This document shows, piece after piece, positions 1-12,385 of a stretch of 64,000 bases of DNA (position 1 is the stretch's first letter; each line of letters opens with the position of its first letter). Source of the DNA: Toxorhynchites rutilus septentrionalis (lineage: Eukaryota; Arthropoda; Insecta; Diptera; Culicidae); assembly GCF_029784135.1 (NCBI RefSeq), contig NC_073746.1:295206089-295270088 (forward strand). Direction: 5' to 3'. The notes under the pieces are model-generated. The model saw nothing but the letters and a program-made list of their open reading frames with translations. It was not told where the DNA came from and ran no database searches. The translations under genes and the position numbers were made by a program.

Positions 1-309
1 TGCGACGATTCCTTTAACACTTTCTGGACAAACTTTGATTTTTTTTTGCTACTTTGTGGTATGTGACACTCTTTTCGATGCACCAATTGTGCAGAATTTT
101 CTTTTTAGTTACCAAATCAATCCGCGACATTTCGAAAACAACTTTATGACCGAGACTGAATTACTTGTATTTCGATTTTTGACGTGTAACCAAAGTATGC
201 TCTGATTACACGACAAAAAAAAGTTCACCCGTTTTTGTGTAATATCGTGTTAAATGTTTAAGACTTCTTTTCGATACACTCCTTATTTATAAAAATGAAA
301 ATATATGTA
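1..309. other. AT-rich noncoding flank
   Basis: No open frame of note and no recognisable gene or RNA. The sequence is AT-rich and ends at the left TA of the inverted-repeat element that begins at 310. Confidence 0.5.
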
Positions 310-1597
310 AGGTACACCGGGGCAAGTTGAAACGATTTTTTCGAAGTTCAACTTGAAAGTTATCTTAAAAAATCACTAAATGACTAAATTGAATTCTGTT
401 TGCAGCATATACAAGGTATAACAGATGACTGTCGATAAAAAATAGAGATTCACACTGTTTGTTTCGATAAATATCAATTTTGAAAATGTTTAGTTTTCAT
501 ATGCATTGTTTCAACTTGTCCGTAGAGCGGGGTGACTTGAAATTCGGAACTATCATGAGTTTAATGTGCGGTTTTGCTTCTCGAACTATCTACAACTGAT
601 TTATGAACCACTGTAATGGCAAGAATTATGTATAAACATTTGGAAAAAAGGATTTTGGTACACGGGAGATGTGGGGGAGTAGTCTGATACACACAAAATG
701 GATACTACATACTAGGAATTAATATACGAAACAATAATATCAAGAATACTATTTCAGACGCTTTCATGTCAGAGTTGAGCCGATCGAAACGGCCATAAAT
801 GGTTTATGGGATCATTCAAATATTCAAATATTACGTAACATACTCAAAATCTCCTCCCTGGCATTTGGATACTTGTTTAGAAATAAACAACTAAATCTAA
901 ACATGTTTATGCAAATGACCATTTATTACATGTTATGTAGAGAAGGGGGAGACTAAAATAGTAAAAAGATTACGTTACGTAATATTTGAACGACTCCTAG
1001 TTGCAAAATTAACAAATTTTACTTGTATCATGTCTGTGTATTCATAAATTATGTAGAACATACTGAGGAACGAAATATGAATGATTCTTATTTTTTTAAT
1101 TTATCATCATTCATTCATACAACAATCACCGACAAATAACGTCCGGCATCTGAAGCAATGTTTAAGAAATAGTCGATTTTTACTGGTTTCATCTTACCCC
1201 AGGATTGAAAAAAACATAGGGTGAGTTTAAATGCTCAGAGCTATACGGACAAAAACTTTTTAATTTAGTTTTCAAAATCACTACACTTGATCATCCTTAT
1301 TTGATTACCTGACGTGTGATTCTGGCGATATTTCTGAAAAAATCAGTGCCAAGTGCAAATTTCGGACCAATTGAATCAACGCGCAAAAATGTTTGTTTTG
1401 ATTCACAGAACAAGGAAAAGTAAACAAAGGCACAAATTGCGTTAAAGCATTCCAATATTTTGGTAATGGCTGTCATAAGATGGGTTGAAAGATAATGTTT
1501 ACTACATATATTTTTATCAGGTCAATCCATCATTCATAGTAAAAGTTATGATTTTCGTTTTAACTTACCCCGAATTTCAACTTGACCCGGTGTACCT
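310..1597. mobile_element. Non-autonomous DNA transposon with terminal inverted repeats
   Basis: The left end reads AGGTACACCGGGGCAAGTTG and the right end is its reverse complement with one mismatch, the similarity running on for a few more bases. Both ends are flanked by TA (308-309 and 1598-1599), the target duplication expected of Tc1/mariner-type insertions. The 1,288-bp interior has no transposase-like frame. Short internal motifs resembling the ends (around 1195-1220 and 1561-1590) suggest it is built from end-derived sequence. Superfamily assignment is inferred from the TA duplication only. Confidence 0.7.
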
Positions 1598-1740
1598 TAT
1601 ATAAAACAATTTAAAAAAATCGATTCGATCATACACAGTGAAAAAAAATGGATATCATTATAGAAAGTACATAATCGAGTGCGTTCTCTACTATGATTCT
1701 TAAAAAAAATCAATGCTTGGGTTTTGATATACATCCAGGT

Positions 1741-1886
1741 TTTTTTACGCGGGTGATACGTACCTCGTAAAAAACCGTGTAAAAAAATCCGTGTTAATTG
1801 AAAAATCCGCGTAAAAAACTGCGTTAATTGGAAAATCCGCGTGAACAAAACCTCGTAAAAATAAACCGCGTAAAAAACCTGGGTGT
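1741..1886. repeat. Short tandem repeat of a CCGCGTAAAAAA-type unit
   Basis: A degenerate unit containing TCCGCGTAAAAAAC and a GTTAATTG spacer is repeated several times in about 145 bp. It has no coding capacity and lies about 320 bp before the odorant receptor start. Confidence 0.55.
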
Positions 1887-2203
1887 AACGAACTAAATGA
1901 ACCATTTCAGTTATTGATTTCATTAGTATCTCAATCCCCCAATGGTGCAGGAGAAACGCTATGTGTAAATACTATCAATAATCCATAACACTATCACACC
2001 TGTAATTGCCCACAAACCCTTTGAACTACAAACTGCGATTTATAGAATCTCGCAATCAACCCTCTAATCTAGAGAGTTGGCCAACGAAATTATACACTCG
2101 ATGAATATTTGTTTTGCTTGGCAAAGGTATTGATAATCCCGCTGTGTTGCATTAGCCCGCGAAACGTCTTCCCGCTCGGTATTGTTACCATTGAGCCGAA
2201 CCG

Positions 2204-3638
2204 ATGGCGACTGCTATTAGTGATCTTCTAAAAAGGGACCCTATTCTCGGACTCAATTTGAAGATTCTTTATCTGTACAATCTGCTAGGAAAGCCGTCGT
2301 ATCGCAGCTATTTGGTTCTATTATGTATGCTACTATTGGATATTCAAATGTTTAGCAAGGTGTTTGCTGATTTGGACAATTTGCAGGTGGGTGAAAATGG
2401 TATGATGTATTACAATTACCTGAATCCGATGTAATTCTTTCCACCAGAAAGCTGTTTTCAATCTGCTGTTTGCGTTTTCAGTGCTCAGTGTAGCAATGAA
2501 GACTATTGTGCTTCTAAAACAGTGCCGGCATAATGAGCAGTTCTTTCAATTCAGCCATAATTTGATAGAGGAAATATTACAAGCTGGCCACGAACATGAT
2601 ATCAAACTGCTCAATCGGGAGGTGAATCGTTTTCCTATTGCAAACCTGAATCAAATCAAATCGCATTCTTTCAGATTCGGTTCGCGACAAATTATACAAT
2701 CTTTTTCGGAATGATGGGATCGGGTTCTGCTTTGGTGTTCAGTTTCTACAACTTCATTTTCCCAGATGCGAATGGTAAACGGCAACTGATCTACGATACC
2801 TCGGCTCCCTACGACCAGATTTCGCCCCCATACTATGAGCTCACCTGTGCATTCCAACTTCTCATCTCGGTGTTATCCTTGTATGTATTCCTTGCGTCAC
2901 ACAACCTTGTGATCCTGACGTTGCGTTTCGGAGCTACGTTGTATCGGATTATGGAAAATCGTTTGAGCAATATCTTTGTGTTGGTGGTAGAGCTGTACGA
3001 GTTACGTTTAAGGAAGCCACAGGACGGGAAAAAAATCTGCGAGGTTGAAGCAACTATAAATCAGGAGACAAGAGACCTGATCAAAAGACATGTTCGAACG
3101 TTGGAGTAAGTTCATCATCTGCCTAAACTTTTAACAATATATTGGTTCTTCGTTCCAATTCAGATATCTTGTCGGTGTTGAGTCGTTCATGTCGTACAAT
3201 ATGGGTTTGGAGTTTTGCTGTTTTTCATTTATCATCTGCACAGAGATGTTCACGGTCTCGTTAATGGATAGCGTGACCCAACTATTGGTAATAATGAACT
3301 TCCTTGTATTCCTCGCGGCATATGTCTTTATGTACAACCTACATGCTGAGATGGTGCGTACTCAGGTTGGTATTGTACGAGTCCTGGAGCGAGATTACAG
3401 GCTAATGTTTCATCGTATCACCCAACAGAGCGAACATTTCGGCCAACTTTTATACATGGTTCCTTGGGAGAAGGCGGATCCGAAAACGAAGCTCACCATC
3501 CGGTTCATGATGATGCGCTGTCAGAGACCAGCCGTCTTGCGGATCCTGAAGATTTTCCCCGTCGGATTAGATTGTTTCGTACATTTGATCAAGGCATCAT
3601 ATTCATACTTTACTCTGCTGCAGACGATTGACGCTTGA
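2204..3638 (+). CDS. Odorant receptor (7tm_6 family), four exons
   Basis: Predicted seven-transmembrane odorant-gated channel subunit of olfactory neurons, expected to work with the Orco co-receptor. Exons are 2204-2386, 2448-2621, 2675-3105 and 3164-3638, with GT-AG introns of 61, 53 and 58 bp. The joined frame is 1,263 nt, giving 420 residues, the normal size for this family. The C-terminus carries the family signature: a polar stretch with W and K residues, then RCQRP, and a final SYFTLLQ-type segment before the stop. Several hydrophobic segments are visible, for example around LLDIQMFSKV, GSGSALVFSFYNF and LLVIMNFLVFLAAYVF. The ATG is chosen because it opens the first hydrophilic N-terminal segment and no upstream in-frame extension looks coding. 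No frameshift or stop is seen, so the gene appears functional. The exact receptor orthologue cannot be named from sequence alone. Confidence 0.88.
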
Positions 3639-5232
3639 ATGATATCGAAATCTCCAATAAGAGCACGAACAAAACTGCACAATTTCTATATTTTACTTAC
3701 CTCATAAACGACCATGCTATAAAAAATATTTTTTGATGAAAGTTATTGGAGTAAATTTGATTATTGGCGCTAAGGAAAATCCCAATGTTCAAGAATTATT
3801 TGTTCCACCTAATTTACGCTCGCTCATATTGCTCTTATTGGAGATGTGTGTAATACGCACCCCTTAGCGAGAATGGATTTATCTTGACCGTGCTCTTAAA
3901 AATAAAGGTAACAACTACGTCAGTACGTAGATTAGTTAACCCTCAGTCATCTGTAATCGTTCTGTATTTTAGATACTGAATAACAAAAGTGCTACGAATT
4001 TTATTTTGTACGGCGCCCAATATTTAATCATTCGGTGTTAAATGGCCCAGCAGAAGTATAATATGCTCATAAGCTGTTTCTCTCAGAGACTATAAAGCTC
4101 AGAGAAACAGCTTGTATGAATGAGAGATTCCATCAATCTATTCACTTTATGCCCACCAGCGAAGAGAAGATACCGTTTCTCCGGTGAGCGTATTCTCATA
4201 GTATTCGTGCATTTTCCAGTCCGTGCTCTTTTTTCGTACATTCTCCGAGCACATAATGTAGATGCCAGATGTGAAAACATGTTTTCGTTTTGAAGACATT
4301 TAATTTTGTGAAAACATACTGAGGTCATATCAAAGTATGTGAAAACAACTGTTTGTGTGATTTATCGAACATGATTAAGAAATATCGTGATGATTTGCTC
4401 ATTTTTGTTCATTATGATTACATTTGAAGACATTTATACGTGTCATGCAGAGATATTTGAAAAAATCATCTGGCATCCCTCACATACAAGCTTTTTCTCT
4501 CGTGAGAATGTTGTCCGGCCGAAAGCGAGCAAATTGCCCCGATCGAGGGTATGCCGTACTGCCCGATGATAAGCTGGTTCGGAAAATATCAAATTGAGAA
4601 GGAAATGAATCCTTTCTTACCGTTCTCTTCATCTGAGATATCCACTGGGGACTCGACTCAATAAGTATGACACACAGTTAACGCCTCTGAATCGGTTGCA
4701 AGCAACAAAGCCTTATAGAAATGATGTAGAAAATAACATCGGAAATCGCTTCCAAAGAAAATTATTTTTCTTATTTTTTTAAAGCATATTGCAAATGTAA
4801 AACTTGCATGGTAGGATTCTATCATTGACTAACATGATTGCCTATAACTATTGCAATTCTATTCTTGCTGGTTTACGAGAAAATCAGGCGGATCAAATTG
4901 CTCGGTAGGCGCGTTTTAGACACATCTCCTCTATATTGCTATGGCATATTTATTATACAAATTCTATACCAGTATGGAAGAATAGCACTTACTCTGTTAT
5001 TCTGCTATATTGCTGTTTCCTGTTATGAATCAGGATGCCAAAACATGTGATTAAAATTAATTTTGGGTGTACAGTTATAAAGCTTTCGTAGAGTTTTGGT
5101 GGTGCTTCCATAATATCTGACAAGACTTGCTGTTTTACCCAGACTGTAAAATGTAATAAAATCATTAGTTATAAGCTTACCAATCCTGACTATATAATCC
5201 ATCGACAAACGGTAACGATCAGTGGCTACCAC
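3639..5232. other. Noncoding stretch downstream of the odorant receptor
   Basis: I see no supported gene. The short frames here are unconserved-looking and lack motifs. A perfect 13-bp-stem hairpin lies at 4071-4113. A short inverted pair (CGCTAAGG near 3768 and CCTTAGCG near 3861) could mark a tiny element but is too short to call. Confidence 0.5.
4071..4113. repeat. Perfect inverted repeat (hairpin)
   Basis: AAGCTGTTTCTCT at 4071-4083 is matched exactly by its reverse complement at 4101-4113 across a 17-base loop. No coding context. It might be a transposon end or a structured RNA; function unknown. Confidence 0.6.
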
Positions 5233-7048
5233 TGCACAATGGTCCAGGAGATGCATTTGAGTGGAAATTAGCACTTAGAGCTTGACAGTTATTCTCTAGA
5301 CAAAAACTGTCTTAGACAAAGTCGTTACTCATGATAGAGCGCTCGTTTTTATGTTGTCAAAAATAGGGTGACCAACATTTTCGATGAAATTAACAAATCT
5401 AATAAGGAAGTTATTATAGATATAGGTAAACATAGCTTTATAGATAGAGGTAAACATAGTTCGACAAGCTATAACATCTCCAATTATTTGAGACATCTTT
5501 GTAGAACAAAGTTTTTTATTATCTCTTGAAATAACCGATATAGCGTCTTTTTCATAAGTTACGTTAGGGTCACCATGAAAAAAACTGTTTTTTTGCTCAA
5601 ACTTTTATATTTCAAATTTTACATGCAAACTGTCTTCGGAAGACTTTTAGAGCTTACTAATACAAACATTTTTCGATGCAGAACTTGTCAATATATCAAC
5701 TTTACTCAAAGTTATTGATATTTCTTCCCAAAAAAATGCTCTTTCATTTGTTTGTCATTCTTTTTGGGGCAAACGTAAACAAAGTTTATTGGCGGAATTT
5801 GAAAGAGCATATTTCACTCTATATGATGTGTGATTTTCAACACTATGTTATTTTTTGTGTTTGAGTAAATTATTATTGAAATCATGAGTTTTTGGGTGAA
5901 AAACCATCAAAAACATTGAGTAGGATTAAGATTAAGACATGTTCTGTATCGCAAAATATTGGTATCGATAAGCTCTAAAAGTCGTACGAAGACAGTTTTG
6001 ATGTAGAATTTGAAATATAAAGGTTAAAGCAGAAAAAACACGTTTTTTTCATGGTCACCCTAATGCAACTTAGAAAAAAGCGTTAAATCGAATATTTTAG
6101 AAGATAGAAAAAAGCTTTGTTCTACAAAGTTGTTTAAAATAACTGGGGCTACAACATTGCTAAACTATGTTTATCTCTATCTATAAAGATAAGAAAGTTA
6201 GATTTTTCATTTCATCGACAATTTTGGTCACCCTATTTTTGATAACATAAAAATGAGCGCTGTATCATATGTAACAACTTTGTCTAAGACAGGTTTTGTC
6301 TAAACAATAAATATCTTCCACAAAGTTGTTTTTAGCGCCTTCTATCTGAGTTTCATTAGGATAACTATGAAAAAACGGGTTTTTTACTCTAATTTTTATG
6401 TTTAAAATTCTACATCACAATGGTATTCGTACGACTTTAAGAGCTTATCAATACCAATATTTTTCGATTCAGAACATGTCAATATCTTAATCCTGCTCAA
6501 AGTTATTGATGGGTTTTCATCCAAAAACTCATGATTTCAATTTTAATTTACTCAAACACAAAAAATAACATAGTTTTGAAAATCACATATTATATAGAGT
6601 TCTTTCAAATTCAGTCAAAAAACGTTTTTTTATGTTTGTACCAGAAAGAATGACGAACAAATGAAAAGAGCGTGTTTTTTGGGAATAAATATCAATAACA
6701 TTGAGTAAAGTTGAGATATTGACAAGTTCTGCATCGAAAAATGTTTTTATTAGTAAGTTCTAAAAGTCTTTTGAAGACAGTTTGCATGTAAAATTCAAAA
6801 ATTTAAAAGTTAGAGCAAAAAAACTGTTTTTTTCATGGTGACCCTAACGTAACTTAGAAAAAAGGCGTTAATAAGAAAGTTAGATTTTTTATTTCATTGA
6901 CAATTTTGGTCACCCTATTTTTGACAACATAAAAACGAGCGCTCTATCATAAGTAACAACTTTGTCTAAAACCGTTTTTGTCTAGAGAATAACTGTCAAG
7001 CTCTAAGTGCTAATTTCCACTCAAATGCATCTCCTGGACCATTGTGCA
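5233..7048. mobile_element. Large foldback (palindromic) element
   Basis: The left arm from 5233 (TGCACAATGGTCCAGGAG) is repeated in reverse complement ending at 7048, with about 180 bp nearly identical (5233-5410 against about 6870-7048). Further matched inverted blocks are 5555-5770 against about 6640-6855, and 5870-6060 against about 6370-6540, so almost the whole 1.8 kb folds on itself with its centre near 6140. Sub-blocks such as the GGTCACCCTATTTTTGA motif also recur internally. No transposase frame is visible. It resembles foldback-type transposons; clear target duplications were not found. Confidence 0.8.
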
Positions 7049-7560
7049 CTGCTGAAAAACAATAACTTCATTCCTATTTTTCTCGAATTGTGATAAGTCC
7101 TAATTCAATACGTCATAGGGTACATTCCTGTAGTAGTTATCATTTTAATGATTTATACAAATATGAGTGCAAACAAGTGTCACCCCTTCCAGAAGACAGT
7201 CTAGACCAGCCATACTCAACCTCCGGACCGCATGTGGCCCGGCGGGCTTTTCTCGTTGGTCCATCTGATATTACATTATTTTAAACTATTTTGTATGTGT
7301 AGCAAAAACGAAAACCTGAGTAGTCTGCTGCCTCTACGGGAAAAGGGTTCGAGTTACCTTTAACAGCTCACAAATACACAAACCTGAAAACTTCTCTGTT
7401 AAAGGAAACTCCGTCAAGATTGAATGAAAAACGAAAACCTAAGAAATCATTACCTATTTTATTTGCAATTTAAGCTGCGTCCGTTTTCAATTTATTGAGA
7501 ATAAATTAGCTATTCACGACTTAATTTACCCCCGCTTACTCTTCGGTTCACAGAATTATC
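7049..7560. other. Noncoding spacer with possible hAT-like end
   Basis: No gene is supported. The segment near 7209-7250 (CAGCCATACTCAACCTCCGG onward) resembles hAT terminal sequence in style, but I found no matching opposite end, so it is not called as an element. Confidence 0.35.
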
Positions 7561-9234
7561 CTACAGATTTCTCATCCGTTGCAAGATCATGAATCCATTG
7601 GTGATTGATAACTTCGAAAATCTACTCCAACTGATTCCTCAGTCAAGTTTTATGTCTTTACACCATGAGTACCTTACCCACGACGTGCACCCTTCGACAG
7701 GCATCTCCAACCAAGTTTGCTTCCCATACTTTTGCAATTCCTCTGTCATTTTTGATCTGTCCATGCGACAAAAAATCCATGGAATCCCAGATCATCTACG
7801 CTCATATTCTATTCCGCCGTTATTTTCGGCAGAATATGGGGGCATAGTTAGATCTGATAAAATGATCTTTACTGACGGTTCATTCATAAACGGGTCCACT
7901 GGCTTCGGCATCTTCAATGAAAATTCCAGTGCCTCTTTCAAACTCAAAGATCCTTGTTCCGTGTATGTCGCTGAACTGGGTGCGATATACTACGCACTGG
8001 GGATCATTGAAACATTGCCCATCGACCACTATTTTATTTTTTCAGACAGTCTCAGCTCAATAGAGGCAATCCGCTCAATGAAGGTTGATAAACGCTCATC
8101 TTATTTCCTAACAAGAATAAGACAACTATTGAGTGTTTTGGTCGAAAAATTATTCAAGATTACCTTAGCATGGGTTCCATCTCATTGTTCGATTCCGGGG
8201 AATGAGAAAGCGGACTCGCTAGCTAAGGTGGGCGCTTTAGAAGGCACTTTTTTGAAAGGCAAATTGCTTATAATGAATTTTTCCACATTCCTCGTCAGTA
8301 CACGCTCGTAAGTTGGCAGCGCATGTGGAGTGGAGATGAGTTCGGTCGTTGGTTACACACGATTATCCCTAAGGTCTCGACGAGTGCATGGTTCAAGGGA
8401 TTGAATGTAGGTCGTGATTTCATCCGCGTGATATCTCGGCTTATGTCCAATCACTACAATCTAAACGCGCATCTCTATCGCATTGGACTCGCAGCAAACA
8501 ATCTTTGTGATTGTGGCGATGGCTACCACGACATCGAGCATGTTGTCTGGTCGTGTATCCGGTTCCATGCTGCTCGCTCTCAGCTCTCTAGAGCACTGAG
8601 AGCACAAGGCAGACAATCGGAGATCCCCGTCCGGGATATCTTAGGTAGCCGTGATCCTGATCTTCTGCTTCAACTATACCTGTTCCTCAGAAACACCGAT
8701 GTCAACGTTTAATGATGTTTCCTTCGTTGTGTCCCCGTTTTATATCCCTCCTATCCGATCGATAAACTTTTACTTAGTCGCGGCAATACATACACACACT
8801 CTTTACAGACAAACAGGCCAAAGGTTGTGCAGTCCACTGATCATTCAACAAGAGCCAAAGGTTGTACCGCTCATGACAACTCTACATGAACTGATGATTG
8901 CGCCGGTTAGTGACCATTCTATCCTGGATTCCTCGAGTCGAGAAAGACGCACCACGCTAGATATGAGGTACAGACTAGGGGGGCGTTGCTGATTAAGGGT
9001 CAGCTGCATCCCAATAGGAAGTATCCCGTGTCGGGCACACGTACAGAGCATTGGAGACAGCAACATCCGAATTACGAAAACACTTGTAATACTAACCTCG
9101 AGCCAACCGCGAGTAATCGGTTACATATTACTAACATAGATAATATAAAAAATTGTCAAAGTATTGAACTCCCGGCCCCGTGAGGCTAACGCCATATGAG
9201 CCTCGATAAAAATATATATTTTGGAAAAAAAAAA
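7560..9234 (+). mobile_element. 5'-truncated non-LTR retrotransposon (I/LOA-like) with RNase H
   Basis: Only the 3' part of the element is present: the end of its pol ORF with an RNase H domain, a 3' untranslated region of about 520 bp, and a short A tract at 9225-9234. 5' truncation is usual for these elements. The left boundary is approximate. The RNase H domain argues for an I-, LOA- or R1-type lineage rather than CR1 or RTE; the exact clade is not determined. Confidence 0.75.
7589..8712 (+). pseudogene. Non-LTR retrotransposon pol fragment, RNase H and C-terminal domain
   Basis: The frame from 7589 carries an RNase H fold: FTDGSFING (first catalytic Asp), AELGAIYYAL (Glu), FSDSLSSIEAI (Asp) and WVPSHCSIPGNEKADSLAK (His/Asp loop). 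After a T-run near 8243-8249 the reading shifts by one base, and the protein continues in another frame through 8712. That second part ends with the Cys/His-bearing segment CDCGDGYHDIEHVVWSC, typical of the C-terminus of these pol proteins. The RT and endonuclease domains are absent because of 5' truncation. The copy is dead, but the catalytic residues of RNase H are still legible. Confidence 0.85.
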
Positions 9235-9689
9235 GATAGCAATATAGTGTATTCGACAAAGTTTTAGATCTTAGGGGCTGTCCACATACCACGTGAACAC
9301 AAAAAGCACGATTTTAGACTCACCTTTACCCCTCCGTGGACAAGCGTGAACATTGACCAGACCTCCTCCCCCTGTTGTCCACGTGGACATTCCAGAATAT
9401 TTTTTTATTAAAAATTACCAAGTAAACACCTCGATTGCACCCTTATTCCATTTCAAATTTATTTAATGCTAGATTTTATTTCTCAGAAGGGACTGTTTTA
9501 AATGAATTTCCCACTCACGCGAATAAGAAATTAGGAGTTCAAGGATTTAGAGGCGAATGAACTGAAAAGTTCAAAGCCTCTTTAAAACAAAAATGTCAAT
9601 AGGAGTTCAAGGAAGTATTCTTGAATCATTTGCTGCCGTTTATGCATCGAAATCACCGTGTTATTCCAACAGAATAAAGCATCATTTAA

Positions 9690-9990
9690 TTAAAGTCGGA
9701 AGTTCTTTACATGGTTTATAGGACTGGGGCTTCGATTCTGGACTACCCTGCTTTTTTACCAGTTCTCACCCCAATCGATAACTTATGTAGATTGATCGCA
9801 CGAAGAATAGAACTGCCGAAGAATAGGCAGTATGCGAGTTTTATTAAGCTTAAACGAGCAGCTACCTCTGCGTGGAGCGAGATTCAAATTTTCACATGCT
9901 GTAGCTTGGCCGAATACGTTGTTTGGATTGATTGGAAACTCAGGATGCGTCTAAGTCTACGAATTATAAACTTGTTGTTGATTTTGTAAA
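9690..9990 (+). pseudogene. Tc1-like transposase C-terminal relic
   Basis: The translated segment ILDYPAFLPVLTPIDNLCRL corresponds to the conserved Tc1 block around the last catalytic acidic residue (usual form WP..SPDLNPIENLW). It is followed by the usual basic region and a W-S-E-I stretch. The start of the transposase and its other catalytic Asp residues are missing, and the conserved Asn-Pro is altered to Thr-Pro. It sits inside the TTA-flanked element and is a dead fragment. Confidence 0.6.
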
Positions 9991-10544
9991 GAAGTGACAC
10001 GTTATGTATTAATTTTTCTTCAATTGTTCAAATTTCAATTCCTCGCGAAAGTGTACATTTTTGGAAAAAGTAATGCAAGTGAAAAATGAAATCTTCGCGT
10101 TCATATATCTATTATCACCACCAAACCCTTTTTTACCGTGCAGAAGTGTAGTAAAATACCAGAATCTTATTTTGAGAGACTGTGTCGAAAGATGGCACAC
10201 AAACGAGAGTTTTAGAATATATTTGTTTATATAAAACGAATTGAAAAATTCTTGTTTATATTTCATTATCATACAAATTATGCATCACTGCTCTTTCAAG
10301 TAAAAATAATTCCAACCAGTATGGCACCCATGTCCAAATTGAATACGACCGCAAAGGGTAAACATGCAACTGTGTATCTATATAAAGATTATCATTATTT
10401 TGATAATTTTATACAATTTTGGTACATAGTCATGATTTGCAACTAGAGTATACATTTTGCATGATTTATTTTGAAATGAAGAAAATCCAAAACTTGAGCA
10501 AAATGATTCAAGGAGTTGAATGAATTTAAAAATGAATACAAATA

Positions 10545-12385
10545 GTGGCTTGCTTTTTTTTCATTTATTTCACTTCTTACAAACAGCTGCTGCGGTCGTT
10601 CAAAGTGTTACACAGAGAAGCGTATCAAGTGTACATCACTGGGATCCAAAATGGGATAAAGGAAAACCCGAAGTCGTTTTGGAAATTCGTGAATTGCAGA
10701 CGAAAAAATAGGGGAATTCCGGACGTGATAAGTTACGGTAACCGATCTTCAACTTGTGGACAAGAGACCGCCGAGCTCTTTGCGAAGTATTTCAAGAGCG
10801 TTCATCAAAATGACCAACCGAGAATCGTCAACTCTTCGATTGACAGGACCGATGACCTGTTGGTTCTCTCGCATCGTGAAGTGAGTCAAAGTCTATCGGA
10901 TTTGGACCCGAGTAAGTCAGCAGGACCAGATAGACTCCCCGCAAAACTTCTGAAAGAAATCAAGGATGAACTTATCGAACCCCTGACTACTCTATTCAAT
11001 TACTCGCTTACGTCCGGCTACTTCTCGCCACTGTGGAAAATCTCGCACATTACTCCAATCCATAAGAAGGGCTCACGTTCAGATGTCGAAAACTACCGGG
11101 GTGTTGCAATCCAGTCTGCGATGCCAAAGTTATTCGAACGACTTGTTTACTCTCGCCTTTATGAACGTATTATCGACCGTGTGTCAGCAGCACAACATGG
11201 TTTCGTAAAAGGAAAGTCAGTTGTGACGAACCTATGCGAATTTTGCTCTACCGTCACGGATTATATATCTAAAGGGTATCAGGTGGACTGTATATACACA
11301 GATATGAGCAAGGCATTCGATGTAGTAGGAATAAGCAGCATAATGCACGCGGTGGCTGATGTTCGAATGGATTGGGACGTATCTGGAGAGCAGAACACAA
11401 TATGTGAAGGTGCACAACAACGCATCCAGGTCTTTCGGTGTTAGCTCAAGTGTTCCGCAGGGTAGTCATTTGGGGCCTATTCTGTTTGTCATGGTCATGA
11501 ATAAACTACCATCATGTTTGGCCAACGCAATAGTGCTCATATACGCAGACGATGTGAAGATTTTCCTGCCAGTGAAAAACATCGATGATTGCCATCTTCT
11601 TCAGCAAGATTTAGTCAATTTTCGGAGATTCGTCGAGAGCAACGGACTGAGTGTAAACCCCAGCAAGTGCTCCGTTACTACTTACACCCGGAGAGCTCAG
11701 CCGATAACTTTCGACTATAGGCTAAATAGGAGGTACGTATCTACAACGAGTAGAGTATGTCCGAGACTTAGGCGTGACGATGGATCAATCCCTCACGTTT
11801 AACCTCCACCTAGAACGAATAGTCAAGGAAGCGCTGCAACTATTTGCTCTCACTCGTCGTTTTGGGCAAGAATTCACTGACCCGCATGTAATTCTGAGGA
11901 TCTACACCAGCCTTGTACGGTCTAAACTCGACTTTGCGGGTGTAGTGTGGCGACCGCAATACGATCTGCATATCCAAAGATTAGAAAATGTCCAGAAAAA
12001 GTTCCTGAAGTTTGCGCTGAGGAATTTAGGATAGAGAGGAGAACACCTGCCAGTATACGAAGATCTCTGCTGTTTAGTAGACATGGATACTATCAAAAGT
12101 AGACACAGAATCGCGGATATGACTTTCTTCTATAAACTATTGAGCGGACGGATAAGAAGCCCGTGTCTCTACGAACGGATAAATTTTAACACCAGCCCCG
12201 TTTCTCTTCGTCGCCGGAGGGTTTTTGATCCACCTCTGAGGTCCAGAAATTACACCCAGCACGAACCTACAACTCGATTCATGCGTGAGTTTAACATGCT
12301 GCAAGAAGTGATTTCCATAAATATGACAACAGAAGAAATTCGAAGAAGACTACGATTATTTTTAAGTGGTCAACTAAATGTATAA
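10545..12385 (+). pseudogene. Non-LTR retrotransposon reverse transcriptase (Jockey-superfamily-like), broken
   Basis: RT motifs are in order: DPSKSAGPDRLPAKLLKE, the HKKGSRSDVENYRGVAIQSA block, TDMSKAFDVV (first catalytic Asp), VPQGSHLGPILF, and IYADDVKIF (the YADD active site). A thumb and C-terminal region with RLENVQKKFLKFALRNLG follows. The reading passes through three frames (shifts near 11,360-11,440 and near 11,770), with an in-frame TAG just after 12034, so it cannot encode active enzyme. The 5' ORF and endonuclease domain are absent. It lies inside the TTA-flanked DNA transposon and must have entered after it. Confidence 0.85.

Noticed and set aside
7205..7260. hAT transposon end
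   Set aside because: It looks like a hAT terminus, but no opposite end or 8-bp duplication was found.
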